A stretch of 64,000 bases of DNA from an uncultured Brachyspira sp. (GCF_910588665.1 NZ_CAJUPR010000001.1:62001-126000), one strand, 5' to 3'; shown: positions 38,773-48,116, numbered from the stretch's first letter. Translations and numbers: made by a program. Notes: generated by a model from the sequence alone, not told the origin.

Positions 38773-38922
38773 TATACAAAATCCTTCTAATTAAAATCAA
38801 ATCATATTATAATAGTACATAAAATTATACTATTGTCAATATAAACTAAAAAAATATCTTGATTTTATATTGAATAATTATTGATTTAAATATAACAAAA
38901 AATATATTGAAATTATAATTTC

Positions 38923-39033
38923 TTATTATTGCTAATAAAAATTGTTCGCTTAAAGTTTCTGTCATTCTTGCGAATGCCAGAAGCTCACAATTTTCATAAT
39001 TTAATCTTAGTAATATTTAAAAATTATAATTTA
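38923..39033. repeat. 111-bp dispersed repeat, copy 2
   Basis: Second copy of the repeat at 34836-34946, in the same orientation and one mismatch apart, lying about 4.1 kb away on the other side of the phoH-pgpH-ybeY cluster. It stands in a gap without genes between phoH and the ankyrin gene (38794-39183). Confidence 0.85.
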
Positions 39034-39035
39034 TT

Positions 39036-39161
39036 ATGAAAAAATCCGCTGAAAAACTTTTATAATATAATGCTGGTATTGCGGAAAAAGATGAAGATAA
39101 AATTTCAAAACCTGCTGAATATGATGTTACATATATTTCTGAAAAAATTCTAATCCCATAA
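39036..39161 (+). pseudogene. short coding remnant next to the repeat
   Basis: From ATG 39036 one frame reads MKKSAEKLL, a TAA stop, then YNAGIAEKDEDKISKP and on to TAA at 39159-39161. The composition looks like coding sequence of a charged protein, but it is only 41 codons with an internal stop. I do not recognise it; it is either a gene relic or chance. It fills most of the intergenic space that precedes the ankyrin gene's end. Confidence 0.25.
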
Positions 39162-39183
39162 AATAAAAAACTGTAAAATAAAA

Positions 39184-40227
39184 CTATTTTGTATATTCAT
39201 CAAAAAATTTTATTATATCATCTCTTTTCTTTTTTGCAGCTATTCTGTAAGCCGTATTTCCGTATCTGTTTCTGTCTTTAGGATTTGCTCCGGCTTTTAA
39301 AAGTTCTTCTATTATATTTATAGGAGTGCCTATAATTCTGTATACTTTTTTATTTAAATTAGTATCTTCAATAGGTGATTCATATTCATACATTACAGCC
39401 CTTATTAAAACATTATTCCCATTTCTGTCATGGGCATTAACATCAGCTCCAAGCTCTATTAATTTCTTTATTAATTCAAAATCAGTCTGCTTTTTTTCTA
39501 TTAAACACATAAGCAGAGTTTTTCCGTCGCTCATACGATATGAATTGATATCCGCCCCTAAATTAATATATTCGTTAAATATTCTGCTGTCAAAATTTGA
39601 ATCTGCATTGTATATAATACTTTCGTTTAAATTGCTTGCACCTGCATTAACTAATTCTCTTATTATATCAATATTAGTAGAAGCTGTTAATGGCGATTTT
39701 CTCTCAGCTCCTTTATAATCTCTGTACAATTCTATATATGCCATTGTATTAACATTAGCCCCCAATTCTATCAGATATTTTACAACCTCAAGATTATTCC
39801 CTTCACATGCCGATACTAAGGCTGAATTAATATCTTTAGCCCCCAAATCAATAAGTTTTTCAGCAATATTTAATTGTCCTCCGAAAGCGGCATAGGATAA
39901 AGCAGTATTATAATTAACCGTTCCTGCATTCATTATCTTTTCAGCAATATTCCAATATCCTTGCGCACAGGAGATATAGAATGCAAATTCAAAATCTTTT
40001 GCGCCGAAATCTAATAATTCATTAACTATTTCTATATTTCCAATCTGAGCAGCATACATTAAAGGACTCATACCATATTTTATATTATACCAATCTAAAT
40101 TAACACCGTCTCTTAATAAAGTTCTTATTTTATCAATATCATTATTTTTTATGCCTTCCATTAGATCATCATTCTGAGAAAATGAAAAATTAAATGCTAT
40201 AAGTAATAGAGTAATTATTTTTTTCAT
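39184..40227 (-). CDS. secreted ankyrin-repeat protein
   Basis: A 347-aa protein with a signal peptide (MKKIITLLLIAFNFSFSQ) and at least seven ankyrin-type units, seen as repeats of GxxPLMYAAQIGNIEIVNELLDFGA type (for example KTLLMCLIEKK...LIELGADVNAHD and NTAYRIAAKKKRDDI). Ankyrin arrays bind proteins; the partner is unknown. ATG 40227 was chosen over a TTG at 40239 that is part of the SD. Exported ankyrin proteins are numerous in intestinal spirochaetes; this one stands alone. Confidence 0.88.
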   Translation of the reverse strand: MKKIITLLLIAFNFSFSQNDDLMEGIKNNDIDKIRTLLRDGVNLDWYNIKYGMSPLMYAAQIGNIEIVNELLDFGAKDFEFAFYISCAQGYWNIAEKIMNAGTVNYNTALSYAAFGGQLNIAEKLIDLGAKDINSALVSACEGNNLEVVKYLIELGANVNTMAYIELYRDYKGAERKSPLTASTNIDIIRELVNAGASNLNESIIYNADSNFDSRIFNEYINLGADINSYRMSDGKTLLMCLIEKKQTDFELIKKLIELGADVNAHDRNGNNVLIRAVMYEYESPIEDTNLNKKVYRIIGTPINIIEELLKAGANPKDRNRYGNTAYRIAAKKKRDDIIKFFDEYTK

Positions 40228-40426
40228 TATAAAATCCAAGCTGTAAATACCGTTTCTATTATCGGAAATAATATAAATTTATAAAATTATAAATAAAATC
40301 CGCTAAATAGTAAACATAACATCAAATATAAATATAATGCATATTGATATTTATTTGTATAGGTTTATAATTTATTTATTATGGGTAGCAGTGATAAAAT
40401 TAAATATTTAAGAGGTATAATATTTT

Positions 40427-40849
40427 ATGGAAATAAGTATTCGTAATAATGCCCCTTATATGAGAAATAACAGCACTGTAAAGAATAATATTAATAATAT
40501 TGTTCAGGAAGCAAGCCAGAAAACTCCGATAAGTGAGGTCGGAGTATGTAAAACTTGTTCCTCAAGAACATATCAGGACGGCTCTAATGATATAGGCGTA
40601 TCTTTTAAAAGCCCTACCCATATAGATCCTTCAAGCGCGCCTTCTATGGTTGCATCGCATGAACAGGAGCATGTTGCCAATAATAAAAGAGCTGCAGAAA
40701 AAAGCGGAGGCGAAGTAATTTTCCAAAATGTAACATTATCCACTAATATATGTCCTGAATGCAAAAGAGTTTATGTTTCAGGAGGAGTTACGAAAGCTGC
40801 TATAGCAAGCTTTTCTTCTAAAGGAAATGTCATTGATACCTATGCTTAA
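40427..40849 (+). CDS. HEQEH-motif small protein, metallopeptidase-like
   Basis: A 140-aa protein with SPTHIDPSSAPSMVASHEQEHV in the middle; the HEQEH resembles a zincin HExxH motif. Two cysteine pairs, CKTC near residue 41 and CPEC near residue 105, may bind a second metal. I recall similar uncharacterised proteins in Firmicutes with the same SPTHI...HEQEHV block. There is no signal peptide. Peptidase activity is unproven. It has no same-strand neighbours close by except the GH2 gene 148 bp downstream. Confidence 0.65.
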   Translation: MEISIRNNAPYMRNNSTVKNNINNIVQEASQKTPISEVGVCKTCSSRTYQDGSNDIGVSFKSPTHIDPSSAPSMVASHEQEHVANNKRAAEKSGGEVIFQNVTLSTNICPECKRVYVSGGVTKAAIASFSSKGNVIDTYA

Positions 40850-40997
40850 AAATATTAAATAAACTTCAAATTATATTAAAGTTTTTATAATCATAATTTA
40901 AAGAAAATATAAAAATATTTTTATAAAACTTTCATTGATTTTTATTTTTTTAAATTATAGAATATCTGACATAATAACTTTTGGAGTATCTGTCAAA

Positions 40998-43235
40998 ATG
41001 AGAGAGATTATTAATTTCAATACCAATTGGAAATTTTATAAAGAATGGAATGATAATATAAAAACCAATGCGCAGTTAAAAGGAGAAAATATAACATTAC
41101 CTCATACGGTTTCGGAAATACCTCTTCATTATTTTGATGAATCAAGTACTTGGCTTGTTTCAGGCTATCAAAATATATTTAATTATAATAAATTAAAATT
41201 AAAGAATAAAAGAATACTTATTAATTTTGAAGGTGCTATGGCTCTAGCCGAAGTATTTGTAAATAATAAAAGTTTCGGCGAACATAAGGGCGGGTATCTG
41301 CCTTTTATATATGATATAACGGAAGTTTTGAAGGAAGGAGATAATATCATAGCCGTAAAATTGGACAGCACGGAAAGAAAAGATATACCTCCGTTCGGAA
41401 ATGAAATAGATTATTTATGCTATGGGGGAATATACAGAGAGGTTCAGATAATTATAGCAGATGAGGTTTCTATAGAAAATGTAATGCTTTCAGGTACAGC
41501 TGAAAAAAATATAACTGGAAAAATAAGAATAAGAAACAGTAAAAAAGAAAGTTTAAAATACACAGTATATATTAATCTATATAATAAAGAATATCATATA
41601 TGCGAAATAAAAAAAGAAATAATATTAAAAAAAGATGAATTATTTACAGAAATTAAAATAAATGAAAATATAAACTCAGATAAAATAGAACTTTGGAATA
41701 TTAATAATCCGAAGCTTTATAGACTGGAAGCATGTATTTCTAATGAAGATAATAAAGATTTAGTTTCCATAAAAATAGGCTTCAGAGATGTCAAGTTTAC
41801 GGAAAACGGTTTCTTTTTAAATGGAGAGAAAATAAAATTAATAGGGTTAAACAGGCATCAAAGTTTCCCTTATACAGGATATGCTATGCCTGAAAGAATA
41901 CAGAAAAAAGATGCGGACATATTAAAATTTGATTTAGGGCTTAATATAGTACGCTCATCTCATTATCCAGCTTCAAGACATTTTTTAGACAGATGCGATG
42001 AAATAGGATTAATGGTTTTTGAAGAGATACCTGGCTGGCAGCATATAGGCGGTAAAGAATGGCAGAAAATTTCTATAGAGAATGTAAAAGATATGATAGA
42101 AAGAGATTTTCATCATGCTTCAATAATTATATGGGGTGTAAGAATAAATGAAAGTCAGGATAATCATAATTTTTATAAAAAGACCAATAAAACAGCGCAT
42201 AAATTAGATGAAACCAGACAAACAGGCGGAGTAAGATATATAACTGGAAGCGAACTTTTAGAAGATGTATATACTGTAAATGATTTTAATTATGACGGTA
42301 TCGCAGATCCCATAAAAGCTCAGAAAAATGTAACAAAATTGGATAAAAATGTTCCGTATATGATAACTGAATATAATGGACATATGTTTCCTGCAAAAAT
42401 GCAGGACTGTGAAGAGAGATTAATAGAACATACAAAAAGACATTTTGAAATAATTAATGCCGTTGCAATAGACGATAATATTTCAGGCTGCACAGGCTGG
42501 TGCGCTTTTGATTATCATACGCATTATAATTTCGGTTCGGGAGACAGAATATGCTATCATGGGGTTTATGATATGTTTAGAAACCCAAAGCCTGCGGCAA
42601 ATGTATATTCTTCTCAGATTAGTAAAGAAAATAAAATAATATTAGAGCCCATAACCATATATGCCAGAGGAGAAAGATCTATAGGAGGAATATCTCCTTT
42701 AACTGTTGCTACAAACTGCGATTATGTTGAACTATATTACAGAGATAAGCTTTTACTGAAAGAATATCCTGCAGCCGGAAAATATCAGGGATTGAAACAT
42801 GCCCCTGTAATATTAACTATGGAAGTTAATGTACCAGGTGTAAGTGATATGGGCTGGGGAGATCTTAAAATAATAGGATATATAGACAAAAAAGCTGTTA
42901 TAGAAAAAAACTATTTAAGCAATCCCATATTTTCAAGTTTAAAATTAACCGCAGATGACTATGAAATAAAATCCGTAAATAAAGGTTCTTCTTGGGATTC
43001 TACCAGAATAACAGTAAAAGCATCGGATACGGCAGGAAACAGACTTCCTTATATAAACGAAGCTATATGCATAAAGGTAAAAGGATGCGGAGAGTTAATA
43101 GGAAATGATAATCCTGTACTAGAAGGCGGCTATTATTCTTTTTGGGTAAGATCAAATACTAAAAAAGGAAGTATAAAAATTACCGTAAAAAATAAAAGAG
43201 TTAAAGCTTCTTCAATTGAAATAAAAGTAAAATAA
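40998..43235 (+). CDS. glycoside hydrolase family 2 (beta-galactosidase-like)
   Basis: A 745-aa cytoplasmic enzyme. It has the N-terminal sugar-binding domain (INFNTNWKFYKEW, the GAMALAEVFVNNK strand), an immunoglobulin-like domain, and the TIM barrel with LIGLNRHQSFPYTGYAMP, the acid/base in GVRINESQDN and the nucleophile glutamate in ITEYNGHMFP. The C-terminal part resembles DUF4982 and a further beta domain. It cleaves beta-linked sugars such as galactosides; substrate unknown. ATG 40998 is preceded by GGAG; a longer frame to 40935 adds 21 unlikely residues. A MarR regulator follows. Confidence 0.9.
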   Translation: MREIINFNTNWKFYKEWNDNIKTNAQLKGENITLPHTVSEIPLHYFDESSTWLVSGYQNIFNYNKLKLKNKRILINFEGAMALAEVFVNNKSFGEHKGGYLPFIYDITEVLKEGDNIIAVKLDSTERKDIPPFGNEIDYLCYGGIYREVQIIIADEVSIENVMLSGTAEKNITGKIRIRNSKKESLKYTVYINLYNKEYHICEIKKEIILKKDELFTEIKINENINSDKIELWNINNPKLYRLEACISNEDNKDLVSIKIGFRDVKFTENGFFLNGEKIKLIGLNRHQSFPYTGYAMPERIQKKDADILKFDLGLNIVRSSHYPASRHFLDRCDEIGLMVFEEIPGWQHIGGKEWQKISIENVKDMIERDFHHASIIIWGVRINESQDNHNFYKKTNKTAHKLDETRQTGGVRYITGSELLEDVYTVNDFNYDGIADPIKAQKNVTKLDKNVPYMITEYNGHMFPAKMQDCEERLIEHTKRHFEIINAVAIDDNISGCTGWCAFDYHTHYNFGSGDRICYHGVYDMFRNPKPAANVYSSQISKENKIILEPITIYARGERSIGGISPLTVATNCDYVELYYRDKLLLKEYPAAGKYQGLKHAPVILTMEVNVPGVSDMGWGDLKIIGYIDKKAVIEKNYLSNPIFSSLKLTADDYEIKSVNKGSSWDSTRITVKASDTAGNRLPYINEAICIKVKGCGELIGNDNPVLEGGYYSFWVRSNTKKGSIKITVKNKRVKASSIEIKVK

Positions 43236-43288
43236 TATTTATTATTACTGCTGATAAATTAATGTAATAATGTATAATAGGAAAAATT

Positions 43289-43729
43289 ATGAAAAATGAA
43301 GATATTAGAGAATATATAAAAATAATATATGATTTTTGGTATACATCTGATAGATTTTATTATTTATGGGCTAAGCAATACGGAATAACGGATTTGGCTT
43401 TATTTACATTATCTATAATTTACAGCAGCAAAGAATGCGTTCAAAATACTATTACGGAAAGATTATCCGTTCCTAAGCAGACCGTTTGCTCAATATTGGA
43501 TAACTTTGAAAAAAAAGGATATATCAAAAAAAAGATTAATCCGCAAGATAAAAGAAACAGATTAATAAGTTTAACCAAAAAAGGAAACACATTTGCAGAG
43601 CCCATATTAAAAGAATTAGAAAAATTAGATATCTCAATGTTTAAATGCATGTCTGAAAATGAAATAAGAAATTATATTGAATCTCAGAAAAAACTTATAG
43701 CATTTATGGAAAATTATTTTAATAATTAA
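43289..43729 (+). CDS. MarR family transcriptional regulator
   Basis: A 146-aa winged-helix protein. The recognition helix lies in ERLSVPKQTVCSILDNFEKKGYI and the wing in NPQDKRNRLISLTKKGN, both typical of MarR. A single cysteine (about residue 71) near the recognition helix might sense redox state, but this is speculation. The gene starts 53 bp after the GH2 gene, and AGGA precedes the ATG. It may control the neighbouring GH2 or YkgJ genes. Confidence 0.88.
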   Translation: MKNEDIREYIKIIYDFWYTSDRFYYLWAKQYGITDLALFTLSIIYSSKECVQNTITERLSVPKQTVCSILDNFEKKGYIKKKINPQDKRNRLISLTKKGNTFAEPILKELEKLDISMFKCMSENEIRNYIESQKKLIAFMENYFNN

Positions 43730-43795
43730 AATATTGAATTTAACAAAATAATTAATATAATAATTAAATCAATTATTTTAAAAGGCGGTTTGATT

Positions 43796-44224
43796 TTGAA
43801 AGTTAATTTATTAAAAGACAGAAAAGAAAAAGTAAGCGAAAAATTATGTGCAGACTGCAATTCATTATGCTGTCATGATTTGGTTATGGAAATATCTCCT
43901 CCTAAAAATGAAAGCGAGCTTAATACATTAAAATGGTATCTGCATTTCAGACATTCTTTTATTTTTATATATGAAAATACTTGGTATCATATGATAAGAA
44001 GCGAATGCAGGTATCTTGATAAAAAAACTTATTTATGTAGAAATTATGAAAACAGAAATGAGATTTGTTCAAAACATAGTCCGCCGAAATGCGAAAGATA
44101 TGAAGAGTGGTATAATATAATATTTGACGATCAATATGCATTAGAACAATATGTATATGAAAATAAAGTTATTAAGAAAAAAGGAAGCAGCTCAAAAAGA
44201 AAATCTGACAAAAAAATTAAATAG
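43796..44224 (+). CDS. YkgJ-type cysteine cluster protein
   Basis: A 142-aa protein with CADCNSLCCHD near residue 18 and further cysteines (SECRYLD, YLCRNYENR, ICSKHSPPKCERYEEW), the arrangement of putative Fe/Zn-chelating YkgJ proteins. The start is TTG 43796, seven bases after the SD AAAGGCGG; TTG 43790 is too close to it. A basic lysine/serine-rich C-terminal tail follows. It ends 8 bp before the radical-SAM-like gene, so they are almost certainly co-transcribed. Confidence 0.78.
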   Translation: MKVNLLKDRKEKVSEKLCADCNSLCCHDLVMEISPPKNESELNTLKWYLHFRHSFIFIYENTWYHMIRSECRYLDKKTYLCRNYENRNEICSKHSPPKCERYEEWYNIIFDDQYALEQYVYENKVIKKKGSSSKRKSDKKIK

Positions 44225-44232
44225 TTTAAAAC

Positions 44233-45702
44233 ATGAAAAAAAAAGAAATAAAGAAAGTCTGCATAACATATCCTCCTTTTGAATATAATAACGGATATCC
44301 GCTGATGTCTTTAAATAGGCAGTTTCAATGGCTGAAAAATCCGTCATACTCATATCCTATAATACCGTCTTATGCCGCAACATTATTAAAAAATAACGGA
44401 ATCAATGTAGTATTCCTTGACACTATAGTAAGAAATATAACAACTATAGAATGGTTTAATAATATCAATGAAATAATGCCCGATATCATATTTTTTGAAG
44501 TAAAAACTCCAATTATAAATTATATTTGGGATACTGTTGAAACATTAAAAAATAAATATGAAAATATCTATATAGTTTTAGCGGGAGATCATGTCACCGC
44601 TTTACCCGAAGAAAGTCTGCAGAAATCTAAAGCGGATTTTATATTAACTGGAGGCGATTATGATTTTCTATTTTTAAGTTTAGTTAATCATATTAATAAA
44701 GGCGAAAAATTAGCTAAAGGAATATATTATAAAACATCCAACGGCAATATAAAAAATACGGGAAAATTTGAACTTGAAGAATCTTTGGATATGCTCCCAT
44801 TTATAGACAGAAATCTTACAAACTGGAAATTATATTCAAAAAGAAATGAATATTTCAAAAAAACACCTGGTACTTTTATAATGTCTGCAAGAGGCTCCAT
44901 ATACAATAGTTATAACAGCAACTCTTCAAGTATTCTATTTAATAATGTCAGAGTAAGAAATCCGATTAATGTTATAGATGAAATAGAATATTTAAATAAG
45001 AGATATGCGATAAAAGAAATATTAGATACAAGCGTATATTTTCCTACAAATGAATGGCTTTCGTTATTCTGCGAAACTATGAAAGAAAGAAAACTGCATA
45101 AGAAACTTTATATAGACTGCTATGTTCATTTCGGCTCATTAGAATATCATGATTATAGAATGATGAAAAAATCTGGATTTAAAACAGTAATATTTAATTT
45201 GAATTCTGTAAATGCTGATATTTCAGAAAAATTCAGAATTGCCAATATGGAAGATATGACAGAGTCTATAAAAGCGGCAAAAAAAGCAGGATTATTTACA
45301 GATATAATGGTAAAAATAGGATATCCTTGGCAGACCGATGAAGATATCATAAGTACATTTAATATTATAAAATATTTAATGCTTAACGGATATGTAAATT
45401 TAATGAATGTTTCTATAATAATACCATATCCGGGTACAAAACTATTTCAATACTGCAATGAAAACGGGCTTATAAATACAAAAAATTGGTTTGACTATGA
45501 CATGAGAAAAAGCATTATAAAATTGAATATAGATGATGAGGCAATATTTAAATATATAGGATATTTTTACAATTTATCTTTTAATCCTATATATATTATG
45601 CAGAAAATAAAAAACATAAGAGATATATATGATATAAAATATCATATAAAATTATTAAAAAATATACTTTCATATTATTTAGCTAATAATCAATATAAAT
45701 AA
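44233..45702 (+). CDS. radical SAM/B12-binding-like protein lacking the cluster cysteines
   Basis: A 489-aa protein with an N-terminal cobalamin-binding-like domain (ITYPPFEYNN, YPIIPSYAATLLKNNG, LTGGDY) and a radical-SAM-type barrel, for example RVRNPINVIDEIEYL, MVKIGYPWQTDEDI and NVSIIIPYPGT. Where the family has CxxxCxxC after an RG, this protein reads RGSIYNSYNS, with serine at all three ligand positions (residues 222, 226 and 229; codons 44896, 44908, 44917). It cannot bind the usual [4Fe-4S] cluster in this form. The B12 loop is also not obvious. Co-transcribed with the YkgJ-type gene. Confidence 0.8.
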   Translation: MKKKEIKKVCITYPPFEYNNGYPLMSLNRQFQWLKNPSYSYPIIPSYAATLLKNNGINVVFLDTIVRNITTIEWFNNINEIMPDIIFFEVKTPIINYIWDTVETLKNKYENIYIVLAGDHVTALPEESLQKSKADFILTGGDYDFLFLSLVNHINKGEKLAKGIYYKTSNGNIKNTGKFELEESLDMLPFIDRNLTNWKLYSKRNEYFKKTPGTFIMSARGSIYNSYNSNSSSILFNNVRVRNPINVIDEIEYLNKRYAIKEILDTSVYFPTNEWLSLFCETMKERKLHKKLYIDCYVHFGSLEYHDYRMMKKSGFKTVIFNLNSVNADISEKFRIANMEDMTESIKAAKKAGLFTDIMVKIGYPWQTDEDIISTFNIIKYLMLNGYVNLMNVSIIIPYPGTKLFQYCNENGLINTKNWFDYDMRKSIIKLNIDDEAIFKYIGYFYNLSFNPIYIMQKIKNIRDIYDIKYHIKLLKNILSYYLANNQYK

Positions 45703-45783
45703 TGTAAATAAAATTTATACTTGCATATAATTTATTTTGATGATATCATTTTATTTAATAATTATAAGGATTAGTATTTATTG

Positions 45784-46737
45784 ATGAAGAAAATATTTAT
45801 TTTTGTACTATCTGTTATTTTTATACAAAGCGGCTTATTATTCAATGATGTAGTAAACAGCATTGTAGGAGTAGTAGGATCTATACCTATTACTTATGAA
45901 GATTTTTTAAGCAGAAAATCATTTCTGACATTACAGGCTAGATCCATAGGAAAAAAAATCAATGATGATATGGTTTATAAAGATTTAATAGAAGAAAGAA
46001 TAATGTACTTAAAGCTGAAAGAATATAACTATGTAATAGAAGAAAATGATGTAAATAAAAGATTAGAAAATATGGCAAAACAGTATAATATGAATTTAAA
46101 TCAGTTAAAAAAACAGCTTATGGCTGAAGGAATTTCTTATGAAGAATATAAAAATACTATAAAAAAACAGATAGCTATTGAAAATTTAAATGGACTGGTT
46201 GTTAATAATACGGAAATTACAGATGAAGAAGCGGACGAATTTTATAATAATACTAAAGATAAGTCGGAATTTGAAGCAGACACTATAGTGGATCTTTCTT
46301 GGATATTATTTAAAGCCGCAACTTTCAAAGAAAAAGGAGAAAAACAGGAATTAGCAGGAAAAGTAAGAAATATGGCGGCAAGAGGGCTTGATTTTGCAGA
46401 ACTTGCTAAGAAATACAGCGATGATGAAGCTACAAAAAATAACGGAGGCAGTTTGGGCTACAACCTGCTTTTTGATGCAGGTAAAAGATCTTTGCCCGCT
46501 CAGATAAATGCAGGTCTTAATTTGGCTAAAAGAGGATATAAAGAAGGTACTGTAAGCAGCGTAAGGGAATTGGTTGGAAAAGGATTTTATATAGTAAAAA
46601 TAGTGGCAATAGAAAAGGATATGGAAAGCATAAGGGCAAGAGTAAAAAACTATCTTGCAGAATCTCGTATGAGAGAATCATTTATAAAATGGCTTGATGA
46701 AGAAACTAAAAGAGTATCCGTTCAAATTTATAAATAA
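45784..46737 (+). CDS. SurA/PrsA-like peptidyl-prolyl isomerase
   Basis: A 317-aa exported chaperone. The signal peptide is MKKIFIFVLSVIFIQSGLL; next comes a SurA N-terminal-type helical domain (SIVGVVGSIPITYEDF ... IEERIMYLKLKEY) and one parvulin domain with LSWILFKA, FAELAKKYSDDEATKNNGGSLGY and GKGFYIVKIV. It probably helps outer-membrane proteins fold, fitting the beta-barrel proteins encoded in the window. ATG 45784 is used; the preceding TTG is not needed. Confidence 0.87.
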   Translation: MKKIFIFVLSVIFIQSGLLFNDVVNSIVGVVGSIPITYEDFLSRKSFLTLQARSIGKKINDDMVYKDLIEERIMYLKLKEYNYVIEENDVNKRLENMAKQYNMNLNQLKKQLMAEGISYEEYKNTIKKQIAIENLNGLVVNNTEITDEEADEFYNNTKDKSEFEADTIVDLSWILFKAATFKEKGEKQELAGKVRNMAARGLDFAELAKKYSDDEATKNNGGSLGYNLLFDAGKRSLPAQINAGLNLAKRGYKEGTVSSVRELVGKGFYIVKIVAIEKDMESIRARVKNYLAESRMRESFIKWLDEETKRVSVQIYK

Positions 46738-46883
46738 TATTTACTGTAACTTTATCTTTATACTAAAATATTAATTTTATAAAAAATAATAATATTTCTT
46801 ATAAAATTAAAGATTAAGATAAAAAAATATTGTAAAATAAATTATTATATGTTATAGTATGATAAAAAATTGAGAAATATATT

Positions 46884-46946
46884 ATGATTTTAAAAAAGCT
46901 TAAAATAAAACAGATTCTGCAAATAATGCAGTTTTTGATAATTTAA
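46884..46946 (+). CDS. possible leader peptide upstream of carA
   Basis: A 20-codon frame starting at ATG 46884 (MILKKLKIKQ...) and ending with TAA 46944-46946, exactly where the terminator hairpin begins. It holds three Gln codons within a stretch of seven. A weak GAG lies before the ATG. The last third contains CTGCA...TGCAG, a possible competing hairpin. The arrangement resembles an attenuator leader but is unproven. Confidence 0.35.
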   Translation: MILKKLKIKQILQIMQFLII

Positions 46947-46988
46947 AAAGATTGGGGATTAATTTTTTATTGATTTCCAATCTTTTTT
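46945..46988 (+). terminator. terminator hairpin in the carA leader
   Basis: AAAAAGATTGG pairs with CCAATCTTTTT around a loop of about 21 bases (46945-46987), with T-rich sequence at the 3' side. It lies about 50 bp before the carA start, so it could attenuate carAB or end a short upstream transcript. Confidence 0.7.
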
Positions 46989-47036
46989 ATTTCAAGCAAA
47001 ATATAAAAAATTAGAATAATTTAGGAAGGTGGAATT

Positions 47037-48116
47037 TTGAAAAGATATTTAATACTTGAAGATGAAAGCCACTATGAAGGCACAGGTTTCGGATCCGATA
47101 ATTTCAGAATTGGAGAATTGGTATTTAATACATCTATGACGGGTTATCAGGAAATACTCTCTGATTTATCATACTGCGGACAAATAACCGTTATGACATA
47201 TCCGCTTATTGGAAATTACGGAATAAACAGAGATGATTTTGAAAGTTTAAATCCAGCCATATTCGGGCTTATAGTTAAAGAGGCTTGTAAAAATCCGAAT
47301 AACTTTAGGAATGTTGAAACTATAGATGAGTTTTTGAAATTAAAAAATATACCTGCTATAGAAAATATAGACACTAGAGCCATAACAAAAAAAATAAGAG
47401 AGATTGGTACTCTCAAAGCAGTAATGAGCGATACTATAGACAATAAAGATGATATAGTAAAAATGCTTAAAGAAACGCCTTATATGAATGATCATGTAAA
47501 AACGGTATCTACCAAAAATGCTTTTCCTATACCAAACAGAGGAAAAAAAGTTGTATTAATTGATTTCGGGGCAAAACTTGGAATAATAAGAGAACTCAGC
47601 AAAAGAAACTGCGATTTAATAGTCGTGCCTTATAACACCGATTTTAAAACTATAATGAGTTTAAATCCTGACGGTATAATGCTTTCAAACGGACCTGGAA
47701 ATCCTAAAGATGTAAAAGAGTCAATAAATACAATAAAAGAACTTATAGGCAAAGTACCTATATTCGGTATATGCTTGGGACATCAGCTTATAAGCTTAGC
47801 ATTAGGAGCCGACACTGTAAAACTAAAATTCGGACATAGAGGAGGCAATCACCCTGTTAAAGATTTAGAAACTGGAAAAATAAGCATAACAAGTCAAAAT
47901 CACAGCTATGCGGTAGAAACGGATAGCTTAGTCAATACTGATTTGATTATGACTCATATATCTTTAAATGACAAAAGCTGCGAAGGTGTCAAGCATAAAA
48001 AATATCCTGTATTTTCAGTTCAGTATCACCCCGAATCCAATCCCGGACCAGAAGATACTAAATATTTATTTGACAAGTTTATTAATATGATGAATGAAGG
48101 GGTTAAAAATGCCTAA
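47037..48116 (+). CDS. carA: carbamoyl-phosphate synthase small subunit
   Basis: A 359-aa glutamine amidotransferase subunit. The N-terminal domain begins YLILEDESHYEGTGFG; the class I amidotransferase domain has the nucleophile Cys in FGICLGHQLI and the His-Glu pair in YHPESNPGP. It supplies ammonia from glutamine to CarB. The start codon is TTG 47037, preceded by an extended SD AGGAAGGTGG. It overlaps carB by 8 bp. Confidence 0.96.
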   Translation: MKRYLILEDESHYEGTGFGSDNFRIGELVFNTSMTGYQEILSDLSYCGQITVMTYPLIGNYGINRDDFESLNPAIFGLIVKEACKNPNNFRNVETIDEFLKLKNIPAIENIDTRAITKKIREIGTLKAVMSDTIDNKDDIVKMLKETPYMNDHVKTVSTKNAFPIPNRGKKVVLIDFGAKLGIIRELSKRNCDLIVVPYNTDFKTIMSLNPDGIMLSNGPGNPKDVKESINTIKELIGKVPIFGICLGHQLISLALGADTVKLKFGHRGGNHPVKDLETGKISITSQNHSYAVETDSLVNTDLIMTHISLNDKSCEGVKHKKYPVFSVQYHPESNPGPEDTKYLFDKFINMMNEGVKNA

